Assembly: GCF_029051725.1 (NCBI RefSeq)
Contig: NZ_JAACFU010000002.1
Coordinates: 604,374-668,373, forward strand
DNA length: 64,000 nucleotides
Source: Bradyrhizobium sp. CSS354
GTDB taxonomy: Bacteria; Pseudomonadota; Alphaproteobacteria; Rhizobiales; Xanthobacteraceae
Direction: 5' to 3'
The number at the start of each line of letters is the position of its first letter. Within the stretch, counting starts at the first letter, position 1. Below are positions 63,739-64,000 of this stretch, in pieces. The position numbers and the translations under genes were made by a program. A model generated the notes under the pieces. The model saw only the letters and a list, made by a program, of their open reading frames with translations. It was not told the DNA's origin and made no database searches.

Positions 63739-64000
63739 ATGAAACTCACATTGCCGAAAGTTGCTTTGCTTGCATTGGCGACGACGGCCGCGTTCAGCGC
63801 AACCAGCGCCAACGCGGCGCAATTCCGGACCTATGGCTGCGATTCCGCTTTCTTCGAGGGCTGCGGCATCGCGATCGAGCAGCCAACGCCGAGCGGCAGA
63901 AGCCGCGTCAGCATCACTCACGACACCTCGCCCACCTACATGAAGCAGACCGATCCCCGCTACAGCTCGTCGATGCGTGATGCCGGCGGCGGTGGTGGCG
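63739..64000 (+). CDS. Secreted hypothetical protein, cut by the window end
   Basis: At least 87 codons, open at the right edge. Signal peptide LTLPKVALLALATTAAFSAT, cleaved near NAA. The start of the mature part has two Cys (RTYGCDSAFFEGCGIAIEQP), then a Thr/Ser-rich region and a Gly stretch. The 3' end is missing, so neither size nor family can be given. Confidence 0.7.
   Translation, partial: MKLTLPKVALLALATTAAFSATSANAAQFRTYGCDSAFFEGCGIAIEQPTPSGRSRVSITHDTSPTYMKQTDPRYSSSMRDAGGGGG

Overview
The window looks like a chromosomal segment of an alphaproteobacterium of the Bradyrhizobium/Rhodopseudomonas group. The reasons are the high G+C and codon use, TTAA-N7-TTAA (CtrA-type) sites, a DUF2336 protein, a single-domain PAS_5-type protein, a RopB/Omp25-like porin and 78-base palindromic repeats that I recall from Bradyrhizobium genomes. 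The identification is by family recognition only.

Positions 1-13,420 read as the end of a genomic island. Sampled lines here are A+T-richer than the rest (31 of 60 G+C at 5,401 against 43 of 60 at 26,641, counted by hand). The content is a decayed outer-membrane protein gene, a histidine kinase with two response regulators, an AraC regulator, a secreted DUF1254/DUF1214 protein, a secreted beta-propeller protein and a tyrosine recombinase. Just beyond the recombinase start lies only the 3' portion of a tRNA-Thr(UGU), ending in CCA, which I read as the attachment site. A second, broken recombinase 3' end and a broken AraC N-terminus lie side by side at 8.7-9.15 kb.

From about 13.4 to 28.5 kb the genes are mostly small or housekeeping-accessory: Crp/Fnr regulator with a DUF6894 protein, GFA enzyme, cytochrome/PQQ dehydrogenase, methyltransferase, chemoreceptor, a run of short conserved proteins, porin, lipoprotein, a His-rich repeat protein, a TPR protein, a serine hydrolase and an S10 carboxypeptidase. 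From 28.7 to 36.8 kb comes a conserved-looking block: nadK, a CheY-like regulator, an Hpt protein, DUF2336, a lytic transglycosylase with a perfect CtrA-type site upstream, hisI, folE, a NifU-like scaffold, a ClpP-like protein and yidD.

From 37 to 51.6 kb are a ferredoxin reductase overlapping a MOSC protein, two MFS transporters, a cupin-type XRE regulator, an amino-acid permease coupled to a secreted protein, a lipoprotein esterase, a GrlR-like protein, thrS, a nitroreductase and a second serine hydrolase. From 51.6 to 64 kb are a GGDEF/EAL protein, a repeat cluster (54.28-55.08 kb), a LysR/quinone-oxidoreductase divergent pair, a secreted Pro-rich protein, patatin, CBS protein, rhomboid protease, a structured RNA candidate with a perfect CtrA-type site, a PAS protein, a COG4315-type protein, a GNAT enzyme and the start of a secreted protein.

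The signals most worth a second look are the island boundary, the CtrA-type sites (33.4 and 61.85 kb) with the structured RNA, and the split MOSC/reductase pair. I saw no CRISPR array, rRNA, intact tRNA or intact insertion sequence.
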